A DNA stretch of 64,000 nt from Bacillus sp. UNC438CL73TsuS30 (GCF_000482325.1 NZ_AXVA01000019.1:1-64000); one strand, 5' to 3'; counted from the stretch's first letter, positions 55,190 through 63,537 are shown. Made by a program: numbers and translations. Notes: generated by a model not told the origin, from the sequence alone.

Positions 55190-55519
55190 ATGGGTCACGA
55201 TATTTCGGGATACAATAAAGCTGGAGAAGAAATTGCCTATGCACGGTTTAGCATGGGGAATTATAATGCTATCATACTGTACGATTTACTAGAAGCAAAT
55301 AATTTCTATGCAGGAGTCAGTGGATCAGGCGACAGTACTACTTTTTCCACTCAACAAATTGAAAAGGCTTTGAATGCTTACAGTCAATTTTTCGGTAATA
55401 ATGTCTCTCTGGCACGAAATGATTTCATAACTGGTGATCAAAAACAAATTCTGAACTTCATTCTAAACTGTTTAGCAACAGCACAAAAAGAGGGGAATGT
55501 AAGAGTGTGTTTTTGCTGA
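55190..55519 (+). CDS. Small protein of unknown function (GHDISGYN type)
   Basis: 109 residues, no signal or membrane segment. Begins GHDISGYNKAGEEIAYARFS; Gly/Ser-rich middle (YAGVSGSGDSTTFS) and two Cys at the very end (VCFC). I recall similar short Bacillus proteins without known role. Very good RBS (AAAGGAGG, 9 nt). It stands alone between rlmCD and an ABC-F gene, close to the broken frame at 54812-55084. Confidence 0.75.
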   Translation: MGHDISGYNKAGEEIAYARFSMGNYNAIILYDLLEANNFYAGVSGSGDSTTFSTQQIEKALNAYSQFFGNNVSLARNDFITGDQKQILNFILNCLATAQKEGNVRVCFC

Positions 55520-55697
55520 ATATGCTAAGACAATTTGATGTACTCTTCCATTTCGCTGCTTTATTATAATAACTACTAAATATCAACTACATCGTATGTA
55601 ACAATTCCACTTTTCATCTCCATTCCAAAAGAACTACTAAGAAAAACTTTTTTAAGAAATCTAACTATATTTTTATTGAAAATATTGGATGGTTTAT

Positions 55698-55741
55698 AAA
55701 AAGGGGTACCCAGGTGAAGGTTTATTCATTGGGTACCCCTT
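55698..55741 (-). terminator. Terminator of the ABC-F gene
   Basis: An 11-bp perfect stem AAGGGGTACCC/GGGTACCCCTT (55701-55711 with 55731-55741). On the minus strand it is followed by TTTTTATAAA. No other feature is seen in 55520-55697. Confidence 0.85.
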
Positions 55742-55750
55742 AATCTTTAT

Positions 55751-57304
55751 TTAAAACACTTTCGTAGTCCAATCCTCACAATTCCAAATATCGGTCGCAA
55801 TTTCACGATAGAAATCAGGTTCGTGGGATACCATCAAAATACTTCCGCGATATGCCTTTAAAGCACGCTTCAATTCTTCTTTTGCATCCACATCCAAGTG
55901 ATTGGTAGGCTCGTCTAGAATTAATAAGTTCGTTTCTGTGTTTAAAATTTTACACAAGCGGACTTTGGCCTTTTCGCCACCAGAAAGGACTTCGACTTTA
56001 CTTTCAATATGTTTCGTCGTTAATCCACATTTTGCAAGAGCAGCACGGACTTCAGCTTGATTCATACTTGGGAACTCGCTCCAAATCTCTTCAATACAAG
56101 TGTTGTAGTTGGACTGTTTAACTTCCTGCTCGAAGTAACCAATGTATTGATACTCACCACGTTCCACTTTACCCTCCAGCGGATCAATCAACCCAAGGAT
56201 ACTTTTTAAAAGAGTAGACTTACCAATACCGTTCGCACCCACGAACGCAATTTTTTGTCCGCGTTCCATTTTCAAATTCAAAGGGCGAGAAAGTGGTTCA
56301 TTGTAACCAATAACAAGATCTTCCGTCGTGAAAATCCAACGACTAGATGCACGAGCTTCTTTGAAATGAAACTCTGGTTTCGGCTTTTCTTTCCCCAATT
56401 CAATAACTTCCATTTTGTCGAGCTTCTTCTGACGAGACATCGCCATATTACGAGTCGCAACACTTGCCTTGTTACGAGCAACGAAATCTTTCAAATCAGC
56501 TATTTCTTGTTGTTGACGCTTGTAAGCGGACTCTAGCTGTTGCTTCTTCATTTCATGTATTTTTAAGAAGTTATCATAGTCACCGACATAGCGATTCAAC
56601 TCTTGGTTTTCCATGTGATAGATCAAGTTAACAACATTGTTCAAGAATGGAATATCATGTGAAATCAAGATAAATGCATTCTCATATTCCTGTAAATAGC
56701 GCTTCAACCATTCGATATGCTGTTCATCCAAATAGTTCGTTGGCTCGTCTAGTAATAGGATTTCAGGCTTTTCTAGCAAAAGCTTAGCTAGCAAAACTTT
56801 CGTACGTTGCCCACCGCTAAGATCATCTACATCTCGATCGAGTCCAACATCATCTAATCCTAGACCACGAGCAACTTCCTCAACTTTTGAATTAATTCGA
56901 TAGAAATCATTACTATCTAAAGTTTCTTGTAGCTCTCCAACTTCTGCAAGTAATGCATCGATATCAGCGCCTTCATCACCCATTTTTGCATAAAGTTCAT
57001 TGATCTCTGATTCAGCATCAAAAAGATATTGAAAAGCAGTACTCAAAGCTTCTCGCATCGTAGTACCTTTTTGAAGTACAGCATGCTGATCCAAATAACC
57101 AACACGAACTTTTCGTGACCACTCAACTTTCCCCTCGTCGGGTTGCAACTTCCCAGTAACAATATTCATGAAAGTAGACTTACCCTCACCATTTGCCCCA
57201 ACTAGTCCAACATGCTCACCTTTTAAAAGTCGAAAAGACACATTATTGAAAATCGCACGATCACCGAAACCGTGACTTAAATTTTGTACGTTTAATACGC
57301 TCAT
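55751..57304 (-). CDS. ABC-F family ATPase (translation factor type)
   Basis: 517 residues. Two nucleotide-binding domains without membrane segments: Walker A GANGEGKST near 36 and GANGIGKST near 350; signatures LSGGQRTKV and LSGGEKAKV; Walker B LLLDEPTNYLDE and LILDEPTNHLDV. A charged helical linker (about 250-310) joins them. ABC-F proteins act at the ribosome E-site; some protect against antibiotics and others rescue stalled ribosomes. It cannot be assigned to a subgroup by eye. RBS AAGGGG precedes the ATG. Confidence 0.92.
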   Translation of the reverse strand: MSVLNVQNLSHGFGDRAIFNNVSFRLLKGEHVGLVGANGEGKSTFMNIVTGKLQPDEGKVEWSRKVRVGYLDQHAVLQKGTTMREALSTAFQYLFDAESEINELYAKMGDEGADIDALLAEVGELQETLDSNDFYRINSKVEEVARGLGLDDVGLDRDVDDLSGGQRTKVLLAKLLLEKPEILLLDEPTNYLDEQHIEWLKRYLQEYENAFILISHDIPFLNNVVNLIYHMENQELNRYVGDYDNFLKIHEMKKQQLESAYKRQQQEIADLKDFVARNKASVATRNMAMSRQKKLDKMEVIELGKEKPKPEFHFKEARASSRWIFTTEDLVIGYNEPLSRPLNLKMERGQKIAFVGANGIGKSTLLKSILGLIDPLEGKVERGEYQYIGYFEQEVKQSNYNTCIEEIWSEFPSMNQAEVRAALAKCGLTTKHIESKVEVLSGGEKAKVRLCKILNTETNLLILDEPTNHLDVDAKEELKRALKAYRGSILMVSHEPDFYREIATDIWNCEDWTTKVF

Positions 57305-57521
57305 TTTTTTAACCCCTTATCTAATGTCACATGTGGATATCTTACTAGATTTTGACTGCTTTTTCTATCTGAAAGTTATTTTTTGTGAAAAATGTAATTC
57401 GATTTTTGAGATGAATTGCAGACTGCCCCAGCTTAATAAAATGAGATTATTGAATTATATTTACTTGGCTGTATAACAATTGTGTAAGAGTCTATTATAC
57501 AACCTAACCTGGAGGTAAGAA

Positions 57522-57581
57522 ATGAGTTATTCCTACTTGGGAATAAATGTAGAAAAAATGAAAGAATTGGTTGAGTTCTAA
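57522..57581 (+). pseudogene. 19-codon open frame with strong RBS; leader peptide or truncated gene
   Basis: TGGAGGTAAG lies 6 nt before ATG 57522. The peptide contains SYLGINVEKMKELVEF then TAA. The wording resembles the start of VOC/glyoxalase-fold proteins (YLGINV...VEFY), suggesting a truncated gene; a leader peptide is the other reading. A terminator follows at 57606-57640. Confidence 0.4.
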
Positions 57582-57605
57582 ACAAAACCTTTTTAAAAGT
57601 CAGAA

Positions 57606-57640
57606 AAGAGCCTCTCCATAGGAGTGGCTCTTAAATTTTA
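57606..57640 (+). terminator. Terminator after the 19-codon frame
   Basis: AAGAGCC-T-CTCC pairs with GGAG-T-GGCTCTT around loop ATA (57606-57617 with 57621-57632), followed by AAATTTTA, a weak T-run. Confidence 0.55.
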
Positions 57641-57684
57641 GGATAGGCAGATGAAAGTGAGCTATACAAAAATTTGATTTAGGC

Positions 57685-57834
57685 TTATTTTAAACCGGGA
57701 AAAAGATGAACGGAAACGGTATCATCTTTTGTAAAGACTCCGTTAAACTTGTATTGAGCATCGATTAAAAGAGGTATTTCTACAGAATTGTTAACCGGAG
57801 AGAAATAAGAAAATTGGTATTCTAGAAGAATTAC
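57685..57834 (-). pseudogene. C-terminal fragment of a lost gene
   Basis: A minus-strand frame of 49 codons ends at TAA 57685-57687 with strongly protein-like content (EYQFSYFSPVNNSVEIPLLI, then VFTKDDTVSVHLFPGL). It has no start codon, and a stop lies just upstream at 57835. It reads as the last part of a beta-rich protein whose front is gone. The family is not recognised. Confidence 0.45.
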
Positions 57835-57873
57835 TTAAATGAGTATAGTGGATACTTATATTAATAATTACTA

Positions 57874-57902
57874 TTGACAGCTTGTTAAATATAGATTAGT
57901 AT
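57874..57902 (+). promoter_or_regulatory. Strong sigma-A-like promoter of a leader RNA
   Basis: Perfect TTGACA (57874-57879), 17-bp spacer, TAGTAT (57897-57902). Start predicted near 57909, with no gene for the next 225 bases. Confidence 0.7.
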
Positions 57903-57908
57903 GAATTT

Positions 57909-58088
57909 ACACAAAATTCATCCCTAGAAGGATTACCTCTTTCGAGATCGGTGAATATATTCTTTGAACTCAATTAGTAAACAAACTGATGAATCTTCTG
58001 AACTCCGAGAGATCGGAGAAATAAAGTAGATCAAAGCCAGTTGTATTATCCGGAATTATTCCGATTAATACAGCTGGCTTTTTTGCTA
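57909..58088 (+). ncRNA. Structured leader or small RNA ending in a terminator
   Basis: About 180 nt between a strong promoter and an intrinsic terminator. Hairpins seen: TGAATTT/AAATTCA (about 57902-57920), CTCCGA/TCGGAG (58003-58018), then the terminator AAAGCCAGTTGTATTA / TTAATACAGCTGGCTTTTTT (58034-58086). I could not match it to T-box, SAM, ykkC, yybP, fluoride, ZTP or PyrR leaders. It may attenuate the downstream 45-residue gene or act as a free sRNA. Confidence 0.5.
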
Positions 58089-58135
58089 TATGAGTTAAAG
58101 AATCAATAGAAAAACCTGGAGAGGTGGAATTGTAT

Positions 58136-58273
58136 ATGAACATGATCAGAGATTTAGTAGACAAATGTATCAGTTGCCATCAAGAATTAGCCCCCTGTGA
58201 AAGGAACCGCAGTGAATGTCTGGATTGCCGGGATAAAACCATTGAGGCATACGGAGATGATTCTGAGGAGTAG
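58136..58273 (+). CDS. Cys-rich 45-residue protein, zinc-ribbon-like
   Basis: Too short for many gene finders. Five Cys follow the pattern C-x2-C-x7-C-x7-C-x2-C (KCISCHQELAPCERN, then ECLDCRDKTIEAYG), which suggests one bound zinc. The CLDCxxK(T/V)I piece recalls the second half of Gin/CsfB anti-sigma factors, though the length is shorter and the likeness is slight. RBS GAGAGGTGG lies 10 nt before the ATG. It sits just past a promoter, structured leader and terminator, so its expression is probably regulated by read-through. Confidence 0.7.
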   Translation: MNMIRDLVDKCISCHQELAPCERNRSECLDCRDKTIEAYGDDSEE

Positions 58274-58324
58274 CGAGTGCTATGAATGCTTATTTGGCAG
58301 TATCAAAGGGGGAATGACCTTTTA

Positions 58325-58387
58325 ATGGCGATGAACACAACAACAATTAGGGAAATGGATACTAAATTTAAAGAGGAAGATGAATAA
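58325..58387 (+). CDS. 20-codon open frame with RBS (doubtful)
   Basis: AAAGGGGG precedes ATG 58325 at 14 nt. The peptide is polar and acidic (MNTTTIREMDTKFKEED). It follows the Cys-rich gene by 51 bp and could be a second small gene of that transcript. No family is recognised. Confidence 0.25.
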   Translation: MAMNTTTIREMDTKFKEEDE

Positions 58388-58511
58388 TATCCAGGAAAGT
58401 GAATGCAACAGGGGAGTTCAATAATACCCAATTTAACGGGTCAGCCTTGTTCAAAAATGGTTTGATGATTGGAAAGCTTTTTTCGGTCTTTAAATAAAAA
58501 GTGAGCAATGT

Positions 58512-58550
58512 AAAAAAGGGAAGTTTGGGCTTACACTTCCCTTTTTTGAT
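58512..58550. terminator. Bidirectional terminator downstream of the MFS gene
   Basis: A 13-bp perfect stem AAAAAAGGGAAGT/ACTTCCCTTTTTT (58512-58524 with 58535-58547). It can end transcripts from both strands. Confidence 0.9.
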
Positions 58551-58563
58551 ATTCTATGAGAGA

Positions 58564-59781
58564 CTATCCAGCACGCTTCAATTCTACAGATTCCACTCTT
58601 TGATTTTTCTTAAGACCAAGCATCACAATAAAGGATACACAGTAAAGAACCGCCAAATATGTCATCGCGATAGTCATATCATAGTTTTGCAAAATGTAGC
58701 CAACCAGAATTGGTGACAGTCCTCCAAGTGCACGTCCAAAGTTGAAAATTGCGTTTGTGGCGGTACTGCGGATTTGAACTGGATAGTAACTGCTAATAAG
58801 TGCGCCATAGCCTGCAAACATTCCGTTTGAAAAGAACCCAACGATTGCCCCGCCAATGAGTACAGCTGCACCACCTGCGGCTTGCGAGTATAAGAACACC
58901 GCTGAGGCAGAGGCAAGCAAGAAAATCCCGTAAGAACGTTTCATCCCAAGGCGGTCGATGAATTGACCAAAGGTCAGCATTCCAATCAACATCCCAACTG
59001 CCGTGCTGATTGTCCATAAAGCCGAACTTGAAACGGACAATCCTTGTGATTTTTGCAGCATAGATGGCAGCCAAATCATCAAGCCGTTATAGCCGGCAAT
59101 TTGTACAGTTGCCATAATTGCTAATGAAATGGTAGTCATGGATGTTCTCGGTGTAGCAAATAATTGAGGAAGTTTGCTTTTTTCGAGTCTTTTATCTGCC
59201 TTTTGGCGTTTTTGAGCTGCCAGCCATTCCGGTGATTCCTTTAAGTTTTTACGTACCATAATGGCGAATATAACCGGAATAATTCCGACAAAAAACAATG
59301 CTCTCCAGCCGAATGCAGGAAGGATGACCGCACTAAGTACGGCTGCGATAATAACCCCAAATTGAGCACCAATACTTACATAAGATGAGGCCCTGCCTTG
59401 TTTTTCCTTTGGCCATGCCTCTGCTACTAGCGTCATGCCAATTCCGTATTCCCCACCTGCACCGAGTCCGGCGATGAATCTGAAAATGTAAACTTGTTCT
59501 ATATTAGTTGCCATTCCGGTTAAAGCTGTACCGATGGCAAAGAAGAGAATACTATACGTAAACGTCCGAACCCGGCCAAACTTATCTGCAAGAATTCCAA
59601 AAATCACTCCGCCTGCAAGCATTCCTAGATTCGTAATCGAAGAAATAAGTCCTCCTGTAGCTAAATCAATGTGAAAATTGGCAATAATCATTGACATGGC
59701 GAAGGAGATAAACATAATGTCCATGCCTTCTAGTGTCAAACCCGTTACTGACGCAACAACTGTTTTTTTCTGATAGTTCAT
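58564..59781 (-). CDS. MFS transporter, aromatic-acid/H+ symporter-like, under PyrR-type control
   Basis: 405 residues, 12 expected membrane helices. N-terminal GLTLEGMDIMFISFAMS and the loop GILADKFGRVRTF (MFS motif A) are clear; FIAGLGAGGEYGIGM and RNLKESPEWL fit the AAHS/SLC22-like branch. ATG 59781 has CTGGAGGGT 8 nt upstream; the longer frame to 59865 runs into the leader. The leader carries two perfect PyrR-binding motifs and a terminator, so uptake of a pyrimidine or precursor is likely. Orotate, a ring carboxylate, is my best guess. Confidence 0.87.
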   Translation of the reverse strand: MNYQKKTVVASVTGLTLEGMDIMFISFAMSMIIANFHIDLATGGLISSITNLGMLAGGVIFGILADKFGRVRTFTYSILFFAIGTALTGMATNIEQVYIFRFIAGLGAGGEYGIGMTLVAEAWPKEKQGRASSYVSIGAQFGVIIAAVLSAVILPAFGWRALFFVGIIPVIFAIMVRKNLKESPEWLAAQKRQKADKRLEKSKLPQLFATPRTSMTTISLAIMATVQIAGYNGLMIWLPSMLQKSQGLSVSSSALWTISTAVGMLIGMLTFGQFIDRLGMKRSYGIFLLASASAVFLYSQAAGGAAVLIGGAIVGFFSNGMFAGYGALISSYYPVQIRSTATNAIFNFGRALGGLSPILVGYILQNYDMTIAMTYLAVLYCVSFIVMLGLKKNQRVESVELKRAG

Positions 59782-59863
59782 TTTTGATACCCTCCAGTTT
59801 TTTACAAATGTTTGAAGGGAATGGATACTCAAATTCAGTAAATGAATCTTCCATTCTCTTTTC

Positions 59864-59878
59864 AAGCCTCACAGGACT
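59864..59878 (-). promoter_or_regulatory. PyrR-binding motif 2 in the MFS leader
   Basis: The minus strand reads AGTCCTGTGAGGCTT, a full match to the PyrR binding-loop consensus ARUCCNGNGAGGYU. It lies after the attenuator terminator, about 80 bp before the MFS start. An imperfect hairpin follows but without a T-run, so this copy may act at the translation level or be a relic. Confidence 0.7.
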
Positions 59879-59904
59879 ACGTTAAAAAGAGTACTGCGTA
59901 ATAC

Positions 59905-59941
59905 TAAAAATGCCCTTTCGTCACAGAGGACAAAAGGGCAT
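59905..59941 (-). terminator. Attenuator terminator in the MFS leader
   Basis: On the minus strand ATGCCCTTT pairs with AAAGGGCAT (plus coordinates 59933-59941 with 59910-59918), followed by T5. It is placed between the two PyrR motifs, as in pyr attenuators. Confidence 0.88.
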
Positions 59942-59980
59942 GGATAGACTAAGCCTATTTCATTATTACGCGCCCTTTTC

Positions 59981-59994
59981 AGCCTCTCTGGACT
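59981..59994 (-). promoter_or_regulatory. PyrR-binding motif 1 in the MFS leader
   Basis: The minus strand reads AGTCCAGAGAGGCT, identical to the PyrR consensus ARUCCNGNGAGGYU and to the loop in known pyr leaders, followed by GAAAAGGG. UMP-bound PyrR would hold this anti-antiterminator stem and let the terminator downstream form. Confidence 0.85.
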
Positions 59995-60025
59995 GATTTT
60001 TAAAGGAAATATTATATTACTATAT

Positions 60026-60054
60026 ATACTAGCATGCTTATAAATTTCGTTCAA
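60026..60054 (-). promoter_or_regulatory. Likely promoter of the MFS leader
   Basis: On the minus strand TTGAAC (60054-60049), a 17-bp spacer, and TAGTAT (60031-60026). A TATAAT at 60016-60011 is a second -10 candidate. Either places PyrR motif 1 near the transcript start. Confidence 0.5.
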
Positions 60055-60256
60055 TGGAAATTTAAATATGATTATTTGAAAAAATTTACAATAAATATTT
60101 ATAACGGATGATGATAAAATCAAACTAATATGAATAAAAAGTTCTGCAACTTTCGACAGATTTGAAGTGGGAGAGGGGCATTCTTTTTACACAATTTAGA
60201 AGTATGATTCCTTACCAAATCAGCTAATGCCTTTAATCATAGAAAGGAAAAGATGG

Positions 60257-62593
60257 ATGAAACTAAAAGTAAAAACGCTCTTGGTTGTAGGTATTACGAT
60301 GTTTCTTTTTCTCACTCTTCTTTTCATCTTTATTCGCCCCTTTTTACTTGAGGATTCAATCGAATTAGATCAAAACAATTCGTTAAAAGATCTCGATCGA
60401 GTTCAAAATTACTTGAAATCTAATATGGATAATCTGAATCGAACAAATCGGGATTGGGCTGTCTGGGATGATAGCTATTTCTTTTTGACAGGAGAAAATC
60501 CGGATTTCCCAAAAGCAAGTCTTCAAAATGGTACGTTTGAAAATAACGAAGTCAATTTTATGCTATATATTAATAATCAACACCAGATCATTTTTCAAAA
60601 GGCTTATGATTATAAAAAACATCAGCAGCTCTCAATAAATAGTGATTTTTATAAAGTGTATTTACCTCTTTTAGATGCTGTAAATAATGGCAGAAGTCCT
60701 CTATTGATTACAACGGATCTTGGCCTGGCAATATCTTCTATTCAACCGGTGAATCGAACGAATGGTCAGGGTCCGTCTCCTGGAACGTTAATCATGGGAC
60801 GTTTGATTAATAACGGCTCGATTTTAGATATTGGGGAGGAACTCCAGCTTACACTTTCTTTACATCGGACGGACCAGCGGTATTTTTCATTACAGCATAT
60901 TGTTAAACCAATAAGTGAAACAGAAATGGAAGGTTCGTTGTATTTACAAGATTACGCTAAAAAAAATGCGTTTGAAATTAGGCTAATCAATAAACGGAAT
61001 TTCTATTTACAGAAACAGGCCAACGTGAAACAATTGACTTTCTATTTAATCCTTACAAGTCTGTTCTTTATTGTGCTGACGATTTTTTTGCTAAATAAAT
61101 ATATCCTTTCTCGCGTCCGGGAATTGTCCTCACAGCTATTTACGATACAAAATAAAAAAGATATTAATTCGAGAATTAGTATTAGTAATGGTCCAAAGGA
61201 CGAATTAACAGATTTGCAGCATTCGATTAATCAGATGCTGTCCTCACTTGAAGAGAAGCATAGCGAAGTTATTAATCTTGCCTATTACGACCAGCTGACC
61301 CAGTTGCCAAACCGGTATTTTTTCTTTCAGGAATTTACCAACCGTTTGGAGCAAAATCAAAGTAAAATGGCCGTTTTATTTTTAGATTTGGATGGTTTTA
61401 AGCGAGTAAATGACTCATTGGGACACAAAGTTGGCGATGCCCTGCTTCGAAGTGTTTGCGCACGGGTGCTGCCCATGATTAATGAAAAAAACGGAATAAT
61501 CGCCCGCTATGGCGGCGATGAATTTGTTATTTTACTAAAATATGAAAGTATATCCGAACTGGAAATACTTTCAGAGGAAATTCTATATAAAGTAGGACAG
61601 GAATATCAATTGCCGCCATTCAAAACGGTTGTTACTGCCAGTATCGGGATTAGTTTGTACCCACATGACGGTGAAACGATTGAACAGTTATTGCAAAGTG
61701 CCGATATTGCCATGTACGAGGCAAAACGGAAAGGAAAGAATCAATACTTCTTTTTCCAGGATCTCGCGGAAGACAGCAGTTATAAAAATTTGCTAGAACT
61801 TGAAAACGATTTAAAATTCGCTCTGCAAAAAAATCAATTGGAATTAAATTATCAAATAATTGTTTGCGGAGTCGATAAAAGCATTGTCGGGGTGGAAGCA
61901 CTTTTACGCTGGAACCACCCAGAAAAAGGAATGATTCCTCCAGGTAAGTTCATTCCGATAGCCGAAGAAACGGGATTAATGCCGGCGATTGGGTTATGGG
62001 TATTAGAGGAATCGGTAAAACAAGTAAGTATTTGGCATCAAGCCGGATGGGATCAAATGACCTTGTCTGTTAATATCTCAAAATCGCAGATGAAGGACCA
62101 CAGCTTGATTGAAAAGCTGGATCAGGTTATGAAAGATTATGCGTTTCCGCCATCGATGCTGCAAATTGAAATAACTGAGAGTGATATTCATCATTACCTT
62201 GATGAGGTTCTCCAATTTACGAAAGATCTGAAAAAGCGAAACGTTAAAATTGCCTTAGATGACTTTGGGGTAGGGAATTCTTCCTTACTGTATTTAAAGG
62301 AATTGCCGATTGATGTCATCAAAATTGACCGTAATTTCATTAAAAATGTACCGGCCCAGCCTTTTGATACGATTCTGTTATCAGGAATTTTTGAAATTAT
62401 CAAGGGGCTGGATCTAGAGGTCATTGTCGAGGGAATTGAAACAGAGGAACAAATCCATTATATAATCGCCCTCATTCGAACAAAATTACAGGGATTTTAT
62501 TTTAGCCGTCCATTACCAAGTAGTAAGCTAGAAAAGGAGTTTCTTGGGATGGGGTATGAAAAAAATGAGGAAATAGGGCAGTTAGGAAATTAA
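60257..62593 (+). CDS. CHASE4-GGDEF-EAL membrane protein (cyclic di-GMP turnover)
   Basis: 778 residues. Membrane helix at about 3-25, then an extracellular CHASE4-type sensor (RTNRDWAVWDDSYFFLTG near 60), second helix at about 260-285, HAMP-like linker, GGDEF domain with intact YGGDEFVIL near 418, and EAL domain with intact EALLRW near 547, DDFGVGNSSL and EGIET. Both catalytic motifs look complete, so it may make or break c-di-GMP depending on signal. ATG 60257 follows AAAGGAAAAG; the frame is open back to 60227. Confidence 0.93.
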   Translation: MKLKVKTLLVVGITMFLFLTLLFIFIRPFLLEDSIELDQNNSLKDLDRVQNYLKSNMDNLNRTNRDWAVWDDSYFFLTGENPDFPKASLQNGTFENNEVNFMLYINNQHQIIFQKAYDYKKHQQLSINSDFYKVYLPLLDAVNNGRSPLLITTDLGLAISSIQPVNRTNGQGPSPGTLIMGRLINNGSILDIGEELQLTLSLHRTDQRYFSLQHIVKPISETEMEGSLYLQDYAKKNAFEIRLINKRNFYLQKQANVKQLTFYLILTSLFFIVLTIFLLNKYILSRVRELSSQLFTIQNKKDINSRISISNGPKDELTDLQHSINQMLSSLEEKHSEVINLAYYDQLTQLPNRYFFFQEFTNRLEQNQSKMAVLFLDLDGFKRVNDSLGHKVGDALLRSVCARVLPMINEKNGIIARYGGDEFVILLKYESISELEILSEEILYKVGQEYQLPPFKTVVTASIGISLYPHDGETIEQLLQSADIAMYEAKRKGKNQYFFFQDLAEDSSYKNLLELENDLKFALQKNQLELNYQIIVCGVDKSIVGVEALLRWNHPEKGMIPPGKFIPIAEETGLMPAIGLWVLEESVKQVSIWHQAGWDQMTLSVNISKSQMKDHSLIEKLDQVMKDYAFPPSMLQIEITESDIHHYLDEVLQFTKDLKKRNVKIALDDFGVGNSSLLYLKELPIDVIKIDRNFIKNVPAQPFDTILLSGIFEIIKGLDLEVIVEGIETEEQIHYIIALIRTKLQGFYFSRPLPSSKLEKEFLGMGYEKNEEIGQLGN

Positions 62594-62643
62594 TATTGTA
62601 TAAAGCCGGACATTTATAAAGTTCAATTAAATAAAAATGGAAG

Positions 62644-62678
62644 CAGGCACCGTTTGTATAACGGTGTCTGTTTTTTAT
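62644..62678 (+). terminator. Terminator after the GGDEF-EAL gene
   Basis: CAGGCACCGTT pairs with AACGGTGTCTG (62644-62654 with 62660-62670, one G-U), then T6. It carries the AGGCACC theme. Confidence 0.87.
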
Positions 62679-62855
62679 AGGACTTAGTAATCTTTCTATT
62701 AGATTTATAAGAGGGCGGGACTAGGATTGAGAGGATATGGTCCGATGTTTAAATGGTATACTATTATAGTAGAATTTTAAGTGCATGTCACAATGTTCCG
62801 ACCTGAGGATCTAGAATGGGGCGTTGTGAAATTTTGTAGGAGGAGGGGCCGGAAT

Positions 62856-63500
62856 ATGGAAAGCATTACTGTCGTTTCTCTTCTAGATGTAATCAGTGAA
62901 TTGTTTTCTGATGAAATCTCTATTGCGGTATCTAATAAGACGGAATATATCTATTATCGGCCAAGTAAACGGGTTGATTTAAAAATCAGGCCTGGGGACC
63001 TGTTAAAGGAAGGGACCATTGCCCACAAAGCGATTCAATCGAAGCAAAAAATTTCTGAATTTATTGATCGAGATGTTTTTGGTATTCCTTATCATGGGAT
63101 GGCGGTGCCCTTTTTTCATGATGGAAAGCTAGAAGGCTGCGTTACTGCTATTTTTCCATCCTTAACAAGCGGGAAATTAGTTGTAACGATTAAAACGGAG
63201 GATGGCTGGCTTCCCATTCCTTTTTCACAGGTGGTCTACTTGGAAGCCAAGGATAAAAAGACGTATGTTTTTGGCAAGGAGCATAGTGGGACGCATAAAT
63301 ACTCCCTTCAGGAATTTGAATTTCTGCTGCCAAAGGATTATTTTATCCGCTGTCACCGCTCGTTTATTGTGAATGTGAATCATATTAAAGCGATTTATCC
63401 TGATACCCATTCTACGTTTGTTCTTTCGATGGATAATGGTGATCAAGTTCCGGTGAGTCAATCCTATTCCAGTTATTTTCGCCGCTTGCTTGGATTTTAA
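62856..63500 (+). CDS. LytTR-domain transcription regulator with PAS-like N-terminal domain
   Basis: 214 residues. The first 105 residues resemble a PAS-like sensor (DEISIAVSNKTEYIYYRPSK, GIPYHGMAVPFFHDGKLEG). The C-terminal 100 residues are a LytTR DNA-binding domain: QVVYLEAKDKKTYVFG, the FEFLLPKDYFIRCHRSFIVN block, and VPVSQSYSSYFRRLLGF. It is one protein rather than a response regulator, since no receiver Asp is seen. ATG 62856 follows AGGAGGAGGGG. The next gene encodes a CoA transferase, its likely target. Confidence 0.88.
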   Translation: MESITVVSLLDVISELFSDEISIAVSNKTEYIYYRPSKRVDLKIRPGDLLKEGTIAHKAIQSKQKISEFIDRDVFGIPYHGMAVPFFHDGKLEGCVTAIFPSLTSGKLVVTIKTEDGWLPIPFSQVVYLEAKDKKTYVFGKEHSGTHKYSLQEFEFLLPKDYFIRCHRSFIVNVNHIKAIYPDTHSTFVLSMDNGDQVPVSQSYSSYFRRLLGF

Positions 63501-63537
63501 AAAATTCTGTTTTATCCCTTAAAATTGCTGTTTTATC
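63501..63537 (+). promoter_or_regulatory. Direct repeat, likely LytTR-regulator binding sites
   Basis: AAAATTCTGTTTTATC (63501-63516) and AAAATTGCTGTTTTATC (63521-63537): the core CTGTTTTATC recurs 21 bp apart, two helical turns. LytTR proteins bind paired direct repeats at this sort of spacing. The pair begins right after the regulator's stop codon and precedes the CoA-transferase gene by about 80 bp. Confidence 0.6.

Noticed and set aside
57970..58164. Minus-strand 64-codon frame
   Set aside because: It overlaps the leader RNA, its terminator and the start of the Cys-rich gene, and has no RBS.
58501..58716. Plus-strand 71-codon frame
   Set aside because: It starts inside a terminator hairpin and is antisense to the MFS gene.
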